A DNA stretch of 64,000 nt from Martelella alba (GTDB lineage: Bacteria > Pseudomonadota > Alphaproteobacteria > Rhizobiales > Rhizobiaceae): positions 248,001-312,000 of the forward strand of contig NZ_VHLG01000001.1 of assembly GCF_006516955.1 (NCBI RefSeq), read 5' to 3'. Below the pieces are notes generated by a model. That model searched no databases. It saw only the letters and a list, made by a program, of their open reading frames with translations, and had not been told where the DNA came from. A program made the position numbers and the translations under genes. Every line of letters starts with the position of its first letter. Position 1 is the first letter of the stretch. Shown in pieces: positions 41,545 to 49,351 of this stretch.

Positions 41545-43707
41545 ATGAGCACTGTCCTGCCAATCGAGGAGGATCCTCGTTACGAGATCTATACCGCCAG
41601 CAGCGGGCAGGTATCCTTCGCCATTCCCTTCCCTTTTCAGGCGGAAGAAGATGTTTCGGTTTCCTCATATGCGACTGGCGAATGGATCTCGATCGACAGC
41701 GGCTTTACTATAACCGGCGCCGGCGCTGCAGCTGGCGGAACAGTGACTTTCGATGCTGGCCGCACATCCGGTGAGAAAATCCTTGTGGCTGGATCGGCAG
41801 TAATCGAACGGCTGGCCTCGATTGTCAGGGATGGAAAGTTCGCATCAAAGCTTATCGACGATGATCTCGATCGCCTCACGATCATTGCCCAGGAGCTGGC
41901 GCGTGATCTAGATCTGGCAATCAAGGTTGAGCCTGGCGGCCAAGGCCTCACGCTCGATCCAGCGCTGGAAGACGGCCAGACGCTGATGAAAATGGGCGAC
42001 AGGCTGATCCCCGGACCTGATGCTGCACAGATCGCATCCGCTGAAGGTTACGCTGATGAGGCCAATAAGGCCGCTCAGCTAGCGAAACTGTTTGAAGGGA
42101 TCTGGTTTGATGACCCCGCAGCACTGCTGGCAGACACCCGCCTGTCCTATACGGAAGGCGATGAAAACACGATTGTCGTGGATGTTGGCGACATTGTCGG
42201 ACTGCGAAACAGTATCTACAGTTACGTCGTCGTAGCGGCAGATGCGGTGCTGCATAGCGGATACCATATTGCCACCACAGGCGGCGTAAGGCTTCGCGTT
42301 GAGAAGACCAAAAATGGTTATGAAGTTGATGCATTCGGCCCGCCGCGTGATGGAGTATCATCTGACTGGAATTACATCCGGGCAGCAGTGAATGCATGTT
42401 CGGCTGATGGCGGCGGAACAGTGCAACTGAGTGACGGGCTCTACATGCTTGAGCCCGGTGTGATCGATGTTTATTCGAACGTCAAGATTGCCGGTAATGG
42501 CAAAAATCGCACAACACTGAAGGCTCTTGCTGGCACTTACACGGTTGCGCCATTCGTCGGCAATACCATTGATAAGTTTACCCTGGCAGACCTCACCATT
42601 GATATGGGCGATGCATCCTATGAGTCGACCTATCCAACTGTTTCACTGGTGTCTTCGACCGAGTGTGTGATTGCTGACTGCCTCTTTGAGAACTGCACGC
42701 CCTACACCGTGCTGATGCAAGGCGTTAATCGCTGTGAGGTGAAAGACAGTACTTTCCGCGCAGCAACAGCGCGAACTGCCAATTCTGAAGGTGTCATCAT
42801 CCAGTCTTCGGCCGGGCAGGAAAGCCGAAATAATCGCATCATCAATAGCAGGTTTCTCAATATCGGCATTAATGTCAACCAGTACTACGGCGCAATTCTG
42901 GGCAATCAGTTTGACGGCTGGGCCTACGGCGGAGGCATCACGCTGGAAAATTCGGAGTATTCTGGCGCCGTTACCGTGGAACACAACACACTAACGTCGT
43001 CTGGTGTTGAGCTTGATGAGGCTGGTATTGCCTGCATCGGCATCGAAGTTTGGGGAAATTATCACCAGGTTCTCGGAAACCATATCGCATTCGCGGCTGG
43101 ACCTGGAATTATGTTTGGTGGTCAGTACACCCTCGTTGCGAACAACACGATCGATAGTTGCTGCCAGTATTTCATTGATGGTGTTCAGGATGCCGGGCTG
43201 ATTTTCAACGGCGGTATTGTTGCGCGTTACATCGATGAAGACACATGTGCCTCCTATTCCAAGATAATCGGGAACCATATGTTCGATCGTCAAGGGACTA
43301 AGACGCAGGGCTATGGATACCTCGAAGAAAGCTCTAACCTTAACTACATCGCCTATCATGATAACACCTGTCTGGGGAACCGCATTGCGCCGGTATACTT
43401 TCAGGCTGGCCGTTCCGATCGCTCTCTGCCGAAGATCTTTGGAAACAGCACATGGGAGCCTGGAACGCTTGCAGCAGGGGCTTCAACGGGACTTTCGTTT
43501 AGCGTCCCAGGTGCACGGCTTGGCGACATTGTCACGGTTGACTTCAGCCTCGATGCCCTCGGCGTATTGCTGAGTGGTTACGTGCAGTCAACGGACACCG
43601 TTACGGTCTATGCCTTCAACCAACAGACTGACAGCCGGACACTTGGTTCAGGCACTGTGTCTGTCACCGTGCAGAAAACCCCACAAAGCTACACCGCCGA
43701 CTATTAA
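41545..43707 (+). CDS. Tailspike with right-handed beta-helix
   Basis: 720 aa. The N-terminal 150 residues resemble the T7-type fibre attachment domain (RYEIYTASSGQVSFAIPFPF). The central part, about 270-600, has repeating short strands (VKIAGNGKNRTTLKAL, NNRIINSRFLNIGINVN, NHIAFAAGPGIMFGG) typical of pectate-lyase-like beta-helix repeats, as in polysaccharide-degrading tailspikes. C-terminal beta domain (GDIVTVDFSLDALG...) probably trimerises. Expected to bind and perhaps cleave a capsule or O-antigen. Catalytic acidic residues cannot be assigned from sequence alone. Confidence 0.8.
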   Translation: MSTVLPIEEDPRYEIYTASSGQVSFAIPFPFQAEEDVSVSSYATGEWISIDSGFTITGAGAAAGGTVTFDAGRTSGEKILVAGSAVIERLASIVRDGKFASKLIDDDLDRLTIIAQELARDLDLAIKVEPGGQGLTLDPALEDGQTLMKMGDRLIPGPDAAQIASAEGYADEANKAAQLAKLFEGIWFDDPAALLADTRLSYTEGDENTIVVDVGDIVGLRNSIYSYVVVAADAVLHSGYHIATTGGVRLRVEKTKNGYEVDAFGPPRDGVSSDWNYIRAAVNACSADGGGTVQLSDGLYMLEPGVIDVYSNVKIAGNGKNRTTLKALAGTYTVAPFVGNTIDKFTLADLTIDMGDASYESTYPTVSLVSSTECVIADCLFENCTPYTVLMQGVNRCEVKDSTFRAATARTANSEGVIIQSSAGQESRNNRIINSRFLNIGINVNQYYGAILGNQFDGWAYGGGITLENSEYSGAVTVEHNTLTSSGVELDEAGIACIGIEVWGNYHQVLGNHIAFAAGPGIMFGGQYTLVANNTIDSCCQYFIDGVQDAGLIFNGGIVARYIDEDTCASYSKIIGNHMFDRQGTKTQGYGYLEESSNLNYIAYHDNTCLGNRIAPVYFQAGRSDRSLPKIFGNSTWEPGTLAAGASTGLSFSVPGARLGDIVTVDFSLDALGVLLSGYVQSTDTVTVYAFNQQTDSRTLGSGTVSVTVQKTPQSYTADY

Positions 43708-43716
43708 GGGAGATCA

Positions 43717-44400
43717 ATGATGACCCAATTTTCTGCATGCCTTGCCTTGGTGCTCTCGGAGGAAGGCGGCTATGTGAACCACCCTTCCGACCCCGGCGGT
43801 GCGACGATGAAAGGCGTGATCCAGACCGTCTACAACACCTATCGCCGCTCCAGAAAGCTTGCGGCCCGTGATGTGCGGCAAATCACCGATAATGAGCTGC
43901 AGGCGATCTATCGCAGTCGCTATTGGGATCTGGTGAAGGCCGACCAGCTGCCGTTCGGTGTTGACCTGGTCGTGTTTGATGCGGCTGTGAATTCCGGACC
44001 CGGCCAGTCAATGAAATGGCTGCAGCGCGGGCTGAATGCGCTCAAGGCCTCTGAGGTGCCGCTGAAGGATGACGGGCTGATTGGCCCTGCCACGCTGGAA
44101 GCACTCTCCAGCTGTAGTGACCATGCCGCTTTGATCAACGACGTCTGCGATCGCCGGCTTGCGATGCTGCGGAAGCTGAAAACCTATCCGACCTTTGGCA
44201 AGGGCTGGCGCGCCCGTGTCGGCCGGATGCGCGCGAATGGTCTTGTCATGGCGGCAGACCCAGCTTCAGCACCTTCCAAGCCTGAAGCCGCAGCATCTGA
44301 AACGGATGCCGCAGCAGACCCAGAACCGGCCGCCGCTGGCGGTTTTGGCGCAGTCATTGCGGCATTCATCAAGGCAATCTTCGCCAGGAGGACGGCATGA
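43717..44400 (+). CDS. Endolysin, GH108 N-acetylmuramidase
   Basis: 227 aa. The catalytic Glu sits in LSEEGGYVNHPSDPGGATMKGV (E15/E16 region, in pieces), followed by VDLVVFDAAVNSGPGQSMKWLQ and a peptidoglycan-binding end. The C-terminal 45 residues add an Ala/Glu/Pro linker and a hydrophobic helix (GGFGAVIAAFIKAIFARR), which could tether it to the membrane. GGGAGATC precedes the start. A paralogue lies outside the prophage at 51476-52045. Confidence 0.9.
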   Translation: MMTQFSACLALVLSEEGGYVNHPSDPGGATMKGVIQTVYNTYRRSRKLAARDVRQITDNELQAIYRSRYWDLVKADQLPFGVDLVVFDAAVNSGPGQSMKWLQRGLNALKASEVPLKDDGLIGPATLEALSSCSDHAALINDVCDRRLAMLRKLKTYPTFGKGWRARVGRMRANGLVMAADPASAPSKPEAAASETDAAADPEPAAAGGFGAVIAAFIKAIFARRTA

Positions 44401-44597
44401 ATATGGGTATCAATGGCGCTGTTGCGCGGATCTTGTTGCGCTACGTCGCCGGTGCGCTGACCACCTGGGGACTTGGCGATCAGCTTTCGCATGATCCGGA
44501 TCTCGTCAATGTCACCGCAACCTTTATTGGCGTGGTGGCCGCTTCAGGCACCGAGATTTTCTACCGCCTTGCCAAGGCGAAAGGCTGGAAGCTGTGA
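44397..44597 (+). CDS. Small holin-like membrane protein
   Basis: 66 aa with two hydrophobic segments, ILLRYVAGALTTWGLG and TATFIGVVAASGTEIFYRLA, and a basic C-terminus KAKGWKL. Position directly after the endolysin and before the spanins is the usual holin position. ATGA overlap with the endolysin stop and a GTG-start gene overlapping its own end. Confidence 0.65.
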   Translation: MNMGINGAVARILLRYVAGALTTWGLGDQLSHDPDLVNVTATFIGVVAASGTEIFYRLAKAKGWKL

Positions 44598-44872
44598 TCG
44601 CCTGGCTGAAAGCGGGCCTCCCCGCGCTCGCTGGCGGCCTTGTAGGCGTCGCGCTGATGGTGGTGATCGGTGAACTGATCTTTCTGCCGAAAGCGCGTGA
44701 GACGGGCAAGGCGGCCGAAAGAGCCGCCATTGCGCAGCAGGCGCTTGAAGAATGGAACCAGAGGACGAAGGACGATGCGAAAATTCAGGCCATGTCTGCT
44801 TACGATCTTTGCGTTTCTTACCTTGGCCGGGTGCCAGAGTGCGACGGGCTGCGCACCGTTCGTGAAGAATAA
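44594..44872 (+). CDS. i-spanin (Rz-like)
   Basis: 92 aa with GTG start overlapping the holin stop. N-terminal membrane helix (LPALAGGLVGVALMVVIGEL), then a charged coiled coil (KARETGKAAERAAIAQQALEEWNQRTKDD in pieces). Inner-membrane partner of the o-spanin encoded in another frame of the same DNA; together they fuse inner and outer membranes at lysis. Confidence 0.75.
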   Translation: MIAWLKAGLPALAGGLVGVALMVVIGELIFLPKARETGKAAERAAIAQQALEEWNQRTKDDAKIQAMSAYDLCVSYLGRVPECDGLRTVREE

Positions 44873-44999
44873 TCTTTCGGCCGCTGCCACGGTGGCGCTG
44901 ATCAAGGTCGACCGGCCAGCTGCCGATCGCGTCATTGGCAACGATCTCGCCGGGGAAAAGAAAGGATGCTGGGATGGTAACGAAAACACTGACCGCTGA
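44775..44999 (+). CDS. o-spanin (Rz1-like lipoprotein), overlapping Rz
   Basis: 74 aa, starts 98 bp inside the i-spanin gene in a different frame and runs past its end. Signal peptide and lipobox LAGC (MRKFRPCLLTIFAFLTLAGC). The mature protein is about 54 residues. Overlapping arrangement is that of Rz/Rz1 pairs. Ribosome site GAAGGACG before ATG 44775. Confidence 0.8.
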   Translation: MRKFRPCLLTIFAFLTLAGCQSATGCAPFVKNNLSAAATVALIKVDRPAADRVIGNDLAGEKKGCWDGNENTDR

Positions 45000-45273
45000 T
45001 GGCGAAACCAATTTCGGGATCGAGGCGGCCTGCGACAAGGGCTATCGCGTGCTCTCCTATTCCGGCTCGCTCGGCGGCGGCACGCTGCGCATCTACACCA
45101 AGCTGCAGGATGACGACGCCGTTGCCGTGCCGGTGGCTGACGCCAAGCTTTCGGCCGCGAATGTCGATGACAATGGCGACGTGATCCAGCAGGTGGTGTT
45201 CATCTCGGTAGGGAATGTGCTTGTTACGCTTTCCGGCTCCACCTCGCCGAATGCCGTGGTGAGCGTGGCATGA
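44974..45273 (+). CDS. Small all-beta phage protein
   Basis: 99 aa. TLTADGETNFGIEAACDKGYRVLSYSGSLGGGTLRIYTKLQ (in pieces) and VLVTLSGSTSPNAVVSV: a compact beta sandwich pattern like small virion or receptor-binding accessory proteins. Begins inside the o-spanin 3' end, with AAAGGATG 6 nt upstream of the ATG. Location after lysis genes is unusual for virion proteins. Confidence 0.55.
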   Translation: MVTKTLTADGETNFGIEAACDKGYRVLSYSGSLGGGTLRIYTKLQDDDAVAVPVADAKLSAANVDDNGDVIQQVVFISVGNVLVTLSGSTSPNAVVSVA

Positions 45274-45578
45274 CAACCTCGCTCGGCAAGCTGCGCGCAA
45301 CATCGCTTTCTGGCGGCACGCCCGGCGCCGGACTGCTGGCGCTTTCTCCCTGGCGGCGCTGCAATGCTGGGTCGGAATGGTGGCTGGATGATGAGTATCT
45401 GGCCGAGATGACTGATGGCAACAGCTACTCGCCGTTGCTGATCGCAAACCACAATACCGCACGGTATGCGCTCTATGAGACAGACGCTGAGTTTCGCGAA
45501 TACCGGATCGAGATCAACGGCAAAATGACCGCACCAGTCCTGCTTGCTGACCACAATAACGACATTTACGCGATCTGA
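45270..45578 (+). CDS. Phage hypothetical protein
   Basis: 102 aa. RCNAGSEWWLDDEYLAEMTDGNSYSPLLIANHN; aromatic and polar, no family recognised. ATGA overlap with the previous gene and 9 bp before the lectin-like gene, so the four genes from 44974 to 47119 form one unit of small tail- or surface-associated proteins. Confidence 0.55.
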   Translation: MTTSLGKLRATSLSGGTPGAGLLALSPWRRCNAGSEWWLDDEYLAEMTDGNSYSPLLIANHNTARYALYETDAEFREYRIEINGKMTAPVLLADHNNDIYAI

Positions 45579-45587
45579 AGGGCCGAT

Positions 45588-46775
45588 ATGGAAGACGTCA
45601 CAAACACTGAAATCTCCCCGATCACGCGGCTAGGGGCAAAGCTCAATCTCGACAGCGATGTGTTGCCTCGCATCATCACGGCCGATGTGCCAGGGTTCAC
45701 CTGGCTGAATGACATACGGCAGCTGTCGATCGAGGGGCCGGAGAGCGGGTTGCTTGGCTCCGAAACAAACCCGCAGAATTATTCCAATACGGCAGCGACT
45801 TTTACAAACCTCGCAACGACAATCGGTGACCTCGACCATGGCCTTCGTATTGCATCAACTGGCGCGACATACAACCGTGGAACCTTAAATTCAGCCGTTG
45901 CCCGCCTTGCTGGTGATACGATCTTCGGTCATTGCCTTATTGTGCAAGGCACAAGCGCCACTGCCGCTTTGACGTTCCGTAACAAGACAACGCTGAACGC
46001 ATCTACAGCACAACTCACTTTTTCGACTGGCGTTGTAACTGCACCAACAACCTATGCAGGGACGATCACCAATACGTTTGCGAGGGAGCTTGGCGGAGGA
46101 CTTTGGTGGCTCGGTGCCTGCTGGACAATGGCAGCGGATGCTGCTGACGGTTTTGAGCTTGGCGCTGGTCCATACAGTGCCACAACAGGGGAGTATGTTG
46201 ATCTTTGGGCCATGCAGGCTGAGCTTAGTACTCGGCCGTCGGGCATTATCCCAAACATCACCACAAGCGCAGGCGTCCGCGCTGAAGATCAGTGCCTGCT
46301 CAACGACAAGGATATCGCTCTGTTCAACCGTGACCAGTGGACGATGGTTCTGGACTTTGTGCCGTATAAAACTGAAACTGGTGTATATACGCGTGCAATA
46401 GATATTGTTGGGTCTACTCAATACAACTCTAACAGGTTCAGCCTGACCAGAAATGGCGCAAATGGACGTTGGTTGGCTGAAGTATTTATTGATGGAGCCT
46501 CCCAAGGTAATGTCGCCGCTTTAGATGCAACGTATGCCTTTGCTCAAAGGGCTCGTGTAGCCGTCAGTAAGACGCCAACAGAGCTAAAAATCTGCGGTAA
46601 TGGGGGTACAGTTTACACCAATAGCGCAATTACTGGATTTCCTGCATTCTACACTGGAAGAATTGGTTCTGCTGTTTCCGGCGGTGCCTATATCAACCTC
46701 CTTTGCAACGAATTCGCTATCTATGATGGGGCCGCGACCGACGCGGCGCTCCAAACTTTGAGCGCAACATCATGA
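45588..46775 (+). CDS. Putative lectin-like tail or surface protein
   Basis: 395 aa. C-terminal region (about 240-390) has an order of strands resembling a concanavalin/LamG-like fold: WTMVLDFVPYKTETGVYTRAIDIVG, NGRWLAEVFIDGAS, LKICGNGGTVYT, GSAVSGGAYINLLCNEFAIYDGAAT. The first 240 residues are beta-rich without clear family. Such modules bind sugars at phage tips, so a host-range accessory is likely but unproven. Confidence 0.55.
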   Translation: MEDVTNTEISPITRLGAKLNLDSDVLPRIITADVPGFTWLNDIRQLSIEGPESGLLGSETNPQNYSNTAATFTNLATTIGDLDHGLRIASTGATYNRGTLNSAVARLAGDTIFGHCLIVQGTSATAALTFRNKTTLNASTAQLTFSTGVVTAPTTYAGTITNTFARELGGGLWWLGACWTMAADAADGFELGAGPYSATTGEYVDLWAMQAELSTRPSGIIPNITTSAGVRAEDQCLLNDKDIALFNRDQWTMVLDFVPYKTETGVYTRAIDIVGSTQYNSNRFSLTRNGANGRWLAEVFIDGASQGNVAALDATYAFAQRARVAVSKTPTELKICGNGGTVYTNSAITGFPAFYTGRIGSAVSGGAYINLLCNEFAIYDGAATDAALQTLSATS

Positions 46776-47119
46776 ACGACGTATTTCTGAAATTCACCGA
46801 TGAAACGGCCGCACTCGCTGCACTTGCAGTAGAGGATATCGTCCCGGATGCTGAAAGCGAAAAGCTCCCGACCATGGGGGCACTCGCCAATAGCACGGCT
46901 TTTGTTCTTCACGTTTGCGGTCAGGGCACCGGTACCGTCTATGAGCCTACTGGTGAAACCATCACCGCCACGGACGCGGAAACCGGCGAAGATCTGAGCT
47001 ATGCCGAGATGGCAGCTGTGTCCGGCTATCACATCAACATGCGCTTTAACGGTGATGTGCCGGCGAGCCTTGCAGCTTTCGACATTGCACCGGCAACACC
47101 GGCCGAACGTTTCGCATAG
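46772..47119 (+). CDS. Phage hypothetical protein following the lectin-like gene
   Basis: 115 aa, acidic. KFTDETAALAALAVEDIVPDAESEKL and VLHVCGQGTGTVYEPTGETITATDAETGE in pieces. No family recognised. ATGA overlap with the lectin-like gene; may be a chaperone or accessory of that protein. Confidence 0.55.
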   Translation: MNDVFLKFTDETAALAALAVEDIVPDAESEKLPTMGALANSTAFVLHVCGQGTGTVYEPTGETITATDAETGEDLSYAEMAAVSGYHINMRFNGDVPASLAAFDIAPATPAERFA

Positions 47120-47127
47120 GTGATATC

Positions 47128-47502
47128 ATGACCGCAACGAACGGATGGATCGACAAGAAGTTGAGTGTTGGGAACATCATCACGATCCTGGTCGTGCTGT
47201 TCGGTGTGGTTGCTGCCTGGTTCGATCAGGAGGCAAAGACGGAACAGAGCCGCCATGACATTGCCGAGATCAAGCAGAGCCTGAAAGACCTCAACGACAA
47301 AGCAGCAACAAAGGTAGAGATGCAGGCTGTGGCCGGCCGCGTTACAAGGGTCGAAGCCTATCGCGACGACACGATCGACCGGCTTGCCAGGATCGAAGAA
47401 GGCATGAAATCACAATCCAGATCCATCGAGACCCAAGCGAAATCCATCGACACGCAAAACATCCTCATTGAACGCGTGCTGAAGGCTGTCGAGAACAACT
47501 GA
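47128..47502 (+). CDS. Membrane-anchored coiled-coil protein (XhlA/DUF2730-like)
   Basis: 124 aa. A helix at about residues 13-32 (LSVGNIITILVVLFGVVAAW) followed by a long heptad coiled coil (EIKQSLKDLNDKAATKVEMQ; RIEEGMKSQSRSIETQAKSI). Similar one-helix plus coiled-coil proteins accompany phage lysis or tail genes. Could be a pinholin-type accessory or a superinfection factor. Confidence 0.6.
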   Translation: MTATNGWIDKKLSVGNIITILVVLFGVVAAWFDQEAKTEQSRHDIAEIKQSLKDLNDKAATKVEMQAVAGRVTRVEAYRDDTIDRLARIEEGMKSQSRSIETQAKSIDTQNILIERVLKAVENN

Positions 47503-47503
47503 C

Positions 47504-47692
47504 ATGCAAAACCCGCCCATAACGCGAGCCTCCCCCTGCCCCGTCTGCCATGGCCGAGGAAAGCTGCACTGGCACCCTTATTGGGACAATGGATATACTG
47601 TTTGCGAAGCCTGTCTTGGCACTGGACAAGCTTCATCAAACAGTGACAATCGGCGCATCATATCAAACAACGTTAACCATGTAAGTGATTGA
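47504..47692 (+). CDS. DnaJ-type zinc-finger microprotein
   Basis: 62 aa. Two CxxCxGxG knuckles, CPVCHGRG and CEACLGTG, forming one DnaJ-like zinc centre with 19 residues between. No J domain. It starts 1 base after the previous stop and ends 21 bp before attR, at the extreme end of the phage. Phage and conjugative elements carry such zinc proteins for regulation or chaperone interference; the role is unknown. Confidence 0.65.
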   Translation: MQNPPITRASPCPVCHGRGKLHWHPYWDNGYTVCEACLGTGQASSNSDNRRIISNNVNHVSD

Positions 47693-47713
47693 TTTTAAAC
47701 GATATGTCATTGC

Positions 47714-47777
47714 CTTTTAATCAGTAGGTCCAGGGTTCGAACCCCTGCGCGCTCACCATTTTATTTAATTAAATCAG
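47714..47777 (+). other. attR core (64 bp)
   Basis: Identical to 10254-10317, including 45 bp that match the tRNA-Lys 3' half and encoded CCA. Here no complete tRNA is formed because the 5' half is phage DNA. Homology to the attL side continues beyond the core on the host side (see the finding on arm repeats). Confidence 0.95.
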
Positions 47778-47792
47778 CTACTTGCAGATTTC

Positions 47793-47855
47793 GTGTGACT
47801 TATTTGTGACCAAATTTGTGACTTTGTGACTTCAAAAAGTCACACGATGTCACAC
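47793..47855. promoter_or_regulatory. Arm-type repeats outside attR, GTGTGAC series
   Basis: GTGTGAC at 47793, TTGTGAC at 47804, 47816 and 47824, then inverted GTCACAC at 47839 and 47849. Five of these align without gaps to the GTGAGAC-type sites at 10333-10395 (offset 37,460), with the same base changed in each. Confidence 0.5.
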
Positions 47856-47863
47856 GGTGTTTT

Positions 47864-48142
47864 TCATTCGTTCTCATCGTGTTTTTCTGCTGCATCGAAA
47901 ACAGCGTTTGCAATCGCGATTCCTTGATCGACGCTGCCATCATCAACGCCATCCATGCCCTGCTCAATTACCTCGATAGCGACGTCATCCAGCATTTTAT
48001 GAACTGGCGCAGTCAGGTCATCTTCCTCAAATTCCAGGCATAGCACTGTGGATTGGGCGACTTGCCTGACCCGGTTCGGCTTTGCACCATCCCCGGGATC
48101 GGTCCTAGGGCGACAAACGCCGTTTTGACGTCTGCGCCACAC
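47864..48142 (-). pseudogene. Remnant ORF of a second integrated element
   Basis: Open for 92 codons; the C-terminal 58 residues look like real protein (CLEFEEDDLTAPVHKMLDD, AIANAVFDAAEKHDENE), the first 30 do not. Its stop codon lies at exactly the offset (37,460) that aligns with the stop of the phage gene at 10404, and both end in NE-stop. A GTG near 48048 may be the old start. I infer a decayed gene at the left end of another element that used the same attachment site. The rest of 47693-48219 shows no gene. Confidence 0.4.
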
Positions 48143-48182
48143 CGGTCGACCTCGGCCGCAACAGTTCGAATTCAGAATGCAA

Positions 48183-48205
48183 GCGGCGGCAAGTCATGCC
48201 GCCGC
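48183..48205 (-). terminator. Terminator-like hairpin after arsH
   Basis: GCGGCGGCA-AGTCA-TGCCGCCGC, a perfect 9-bp stem with a 5-nt loop, 14 bp past the arsH stop. On the minus strand TTGCATTC follows, a weak T-tract. Confidence 0.5.
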
Positions 48206-48219
48206 ACAAAAAGATCAGA

Positions 48220-48963
48220 TCAAACGGAATTGAGTTTCACCCGTTCTTCCAGCTTTGCCGCCTCCTCCTTGCGTTCGCTGTAGCGATCCGTCAGGTAATG
48301 GGCCGTATCGCGCGTCAGCAGGGTGAATTTCACCAGTTCCTCGCAAACATCGACCACACGGTCGTAGTAGGAAGAAGGTTTCATCCGGCCATCGGCATCA
48401 AATTCCGTATAGGCCTTCGGGACACTGCTCTGATTGGGGATCGTGATCATCCGCATCCAGCGCCCCAGGAGCCGCAACGTATTGACGGCGTTGAAGCTTT
48501 GCGAGCCGCCCGACACCTGCATAACGGCCAGTGTCTTGCCCTGTGTCGGACGGATGGCACCGATTGCAAGCGGGATCCAGTCGATCTGCGCCTTCATGAT
48601 GCCGGTGATGGCGCCGTGCCGCTCGGGGCTGACCCAGACCTGCCCCTCCGACCATTCCGACAGGCCTCGAAGTTCCTGAACCTTAGGATGGCTCGCAGGC
48701 GCATCGTCGGGCAACGGCATGCCGGACGGATCGAAAAAACGCACCTCGGCGCCGAAATATTCAAGCAGCCGACCCGCCTCCTCGGCCAGTAACCGGGAAT
48801 AGGACACCTGCCGCAGCGAACCGTAAAGGATGAGGATGCGGGGCGGATGTGTTGAAAAGGCGGGACGAAGTGCATCAGGATCGGGACGTTCGAGCACATT
48901 TATCTCGGCTGCAGGCAAATCAACCAATCCGCTGCCCCTTCTCGTCCAGAACCTTTTCACCAT
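48220..48963 (-). CDS. arsH: ArsH, NADPH-dependent FMN organoarsenical oxidase
   Basis: 247-aa flavoprotein of the flavodoxin-like NADPH-FMN reductase family; ArsH oxidises trivalent methylated arsenicals and is usually the last gene of rhizobial ars operons. FMN-binding [18 protein letters not shown] is visible, as is [21 protein letters not shown]. The ATG at 48963 overlaps the preceding arsC by 44 bp. A TTG at 48927 (with AAGGGG seven bases before it, at the arsC stop) would give a normal junction and is a real alternative start. Confidence 0.92.
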   Translation of the reverse strand: MVKRFWTRRGSGLVDLPAAEINVLERPDPDALRPAFSTHPPRILILYGSLRQVSYSRLLAEEAGRLLEYFGAEVRFFDPSGMPLPDDAPASHPKVQELRGLSEWSEGQVWVSPERHGAITGIMKAQIDWIPLAIGAIRPTQGKTLAVMQVSGGSQSFNAVNTLRLLGRWMRMITIPNQSSVPKAYTEFDADGRMKPSSYYDRVVDVCEELVKFTLLTRDTAHYLTDRYSERKEEAAKLEERVKLNSV

Positions 48964-49351
48964 CCTCCTTGGAGAAAGCAGTGGTCAGACCTTCCTGCGG
49001 CAGAATTTCGAGGACCACCTCCGAGGGCCGTGACAAACGCGTGCCAAGCGGTGTGATGACAAATGGCCGATTGATGAGAATGGGGTGTTCCATCATGGCA
49101 TCAATCAGCTGATCATCGCTGAGCCCGGCATCATCAAGGCCAAGCTCGGCATAGGGGGTCCCCTTCTGACGGAGCGTGGCACGCACGGTCAGTCCGGCAT
49201 CGGCGATCATCTTTTCAAGCGCCTCGCGGCTTGGCGGGTTCTTGAGATATTCGATCACGGTCGGCTCGATGCCGGCATGCCGGATCAGCGCAAGTGTATT
49301 GCGGGAAGTACCGCAGGCGGGGTTGTGATAGATGGTGACGTCCATGGTCAT
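48920..49351 (-). CDS. arsC: Arsenate reductase, glutaredoxin-dependent ArsC type
   Basis: 143 aa. [10 protein letters not shown] with catalytic C13, followed by [17 protein letters not shown], and [18 protein letters not shown] carrying the arginines that bind arsenate. Reduces arsenate to arsenite with glutathione/glutaredoxin. Its ATG overlaps the acr3 stop by 4 bp. Second ArsC of the operon, from a fold unrelated to the LMW-phosphatase type encoded upstream. Confidence 0.92.
   Translation of the reverse strand: MTMDVTIYHNPACGTSRNTLALIRHAGIEPTVIEYLKNPPSREALEKMIADAGLTVRATLRQKGTPYAELGLDDAGLSDDQLIDAMMEHPILINRPFVITPLGTRLSRPSEVVLEILPQEGLTTAFSKEDGEKVLDEKGQRIG

Larger units (their letters stand above)
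10254..47777. mobile_element. Temperate podovirus-type prophage, about 37.5 kb
   Basis: Bounded by a perfect 64-bp direct repeat (10254-10317 and 47714-47777) that covers the 3' half of tRNA-Lys. It contains integrase, repressor region, replication genes, small and large terminase, portal, scaffold, capsid, tail tubular-type A and B proteins, three internal virion/ejection proteins, tailspike, endolysin, holin-like gene and i-/o-spanin. No gene required for a podovirus looks broken, so it may be inducible. No phage RNA polymerase or DNA polymerase is present, so replication and transcription must rely on the host. Virion genes resemble those of temperate podoviruses such as BPP-1; this placement is from memory of the families. 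Confidence 0.93.

Noticed and set aside
41545-47119. Diversity-generating retroelement, as in BPP-1
   Set aside because: No reverse transcriptase gene and no template/variable repeat pair near the tailspike or lectin-like genes.
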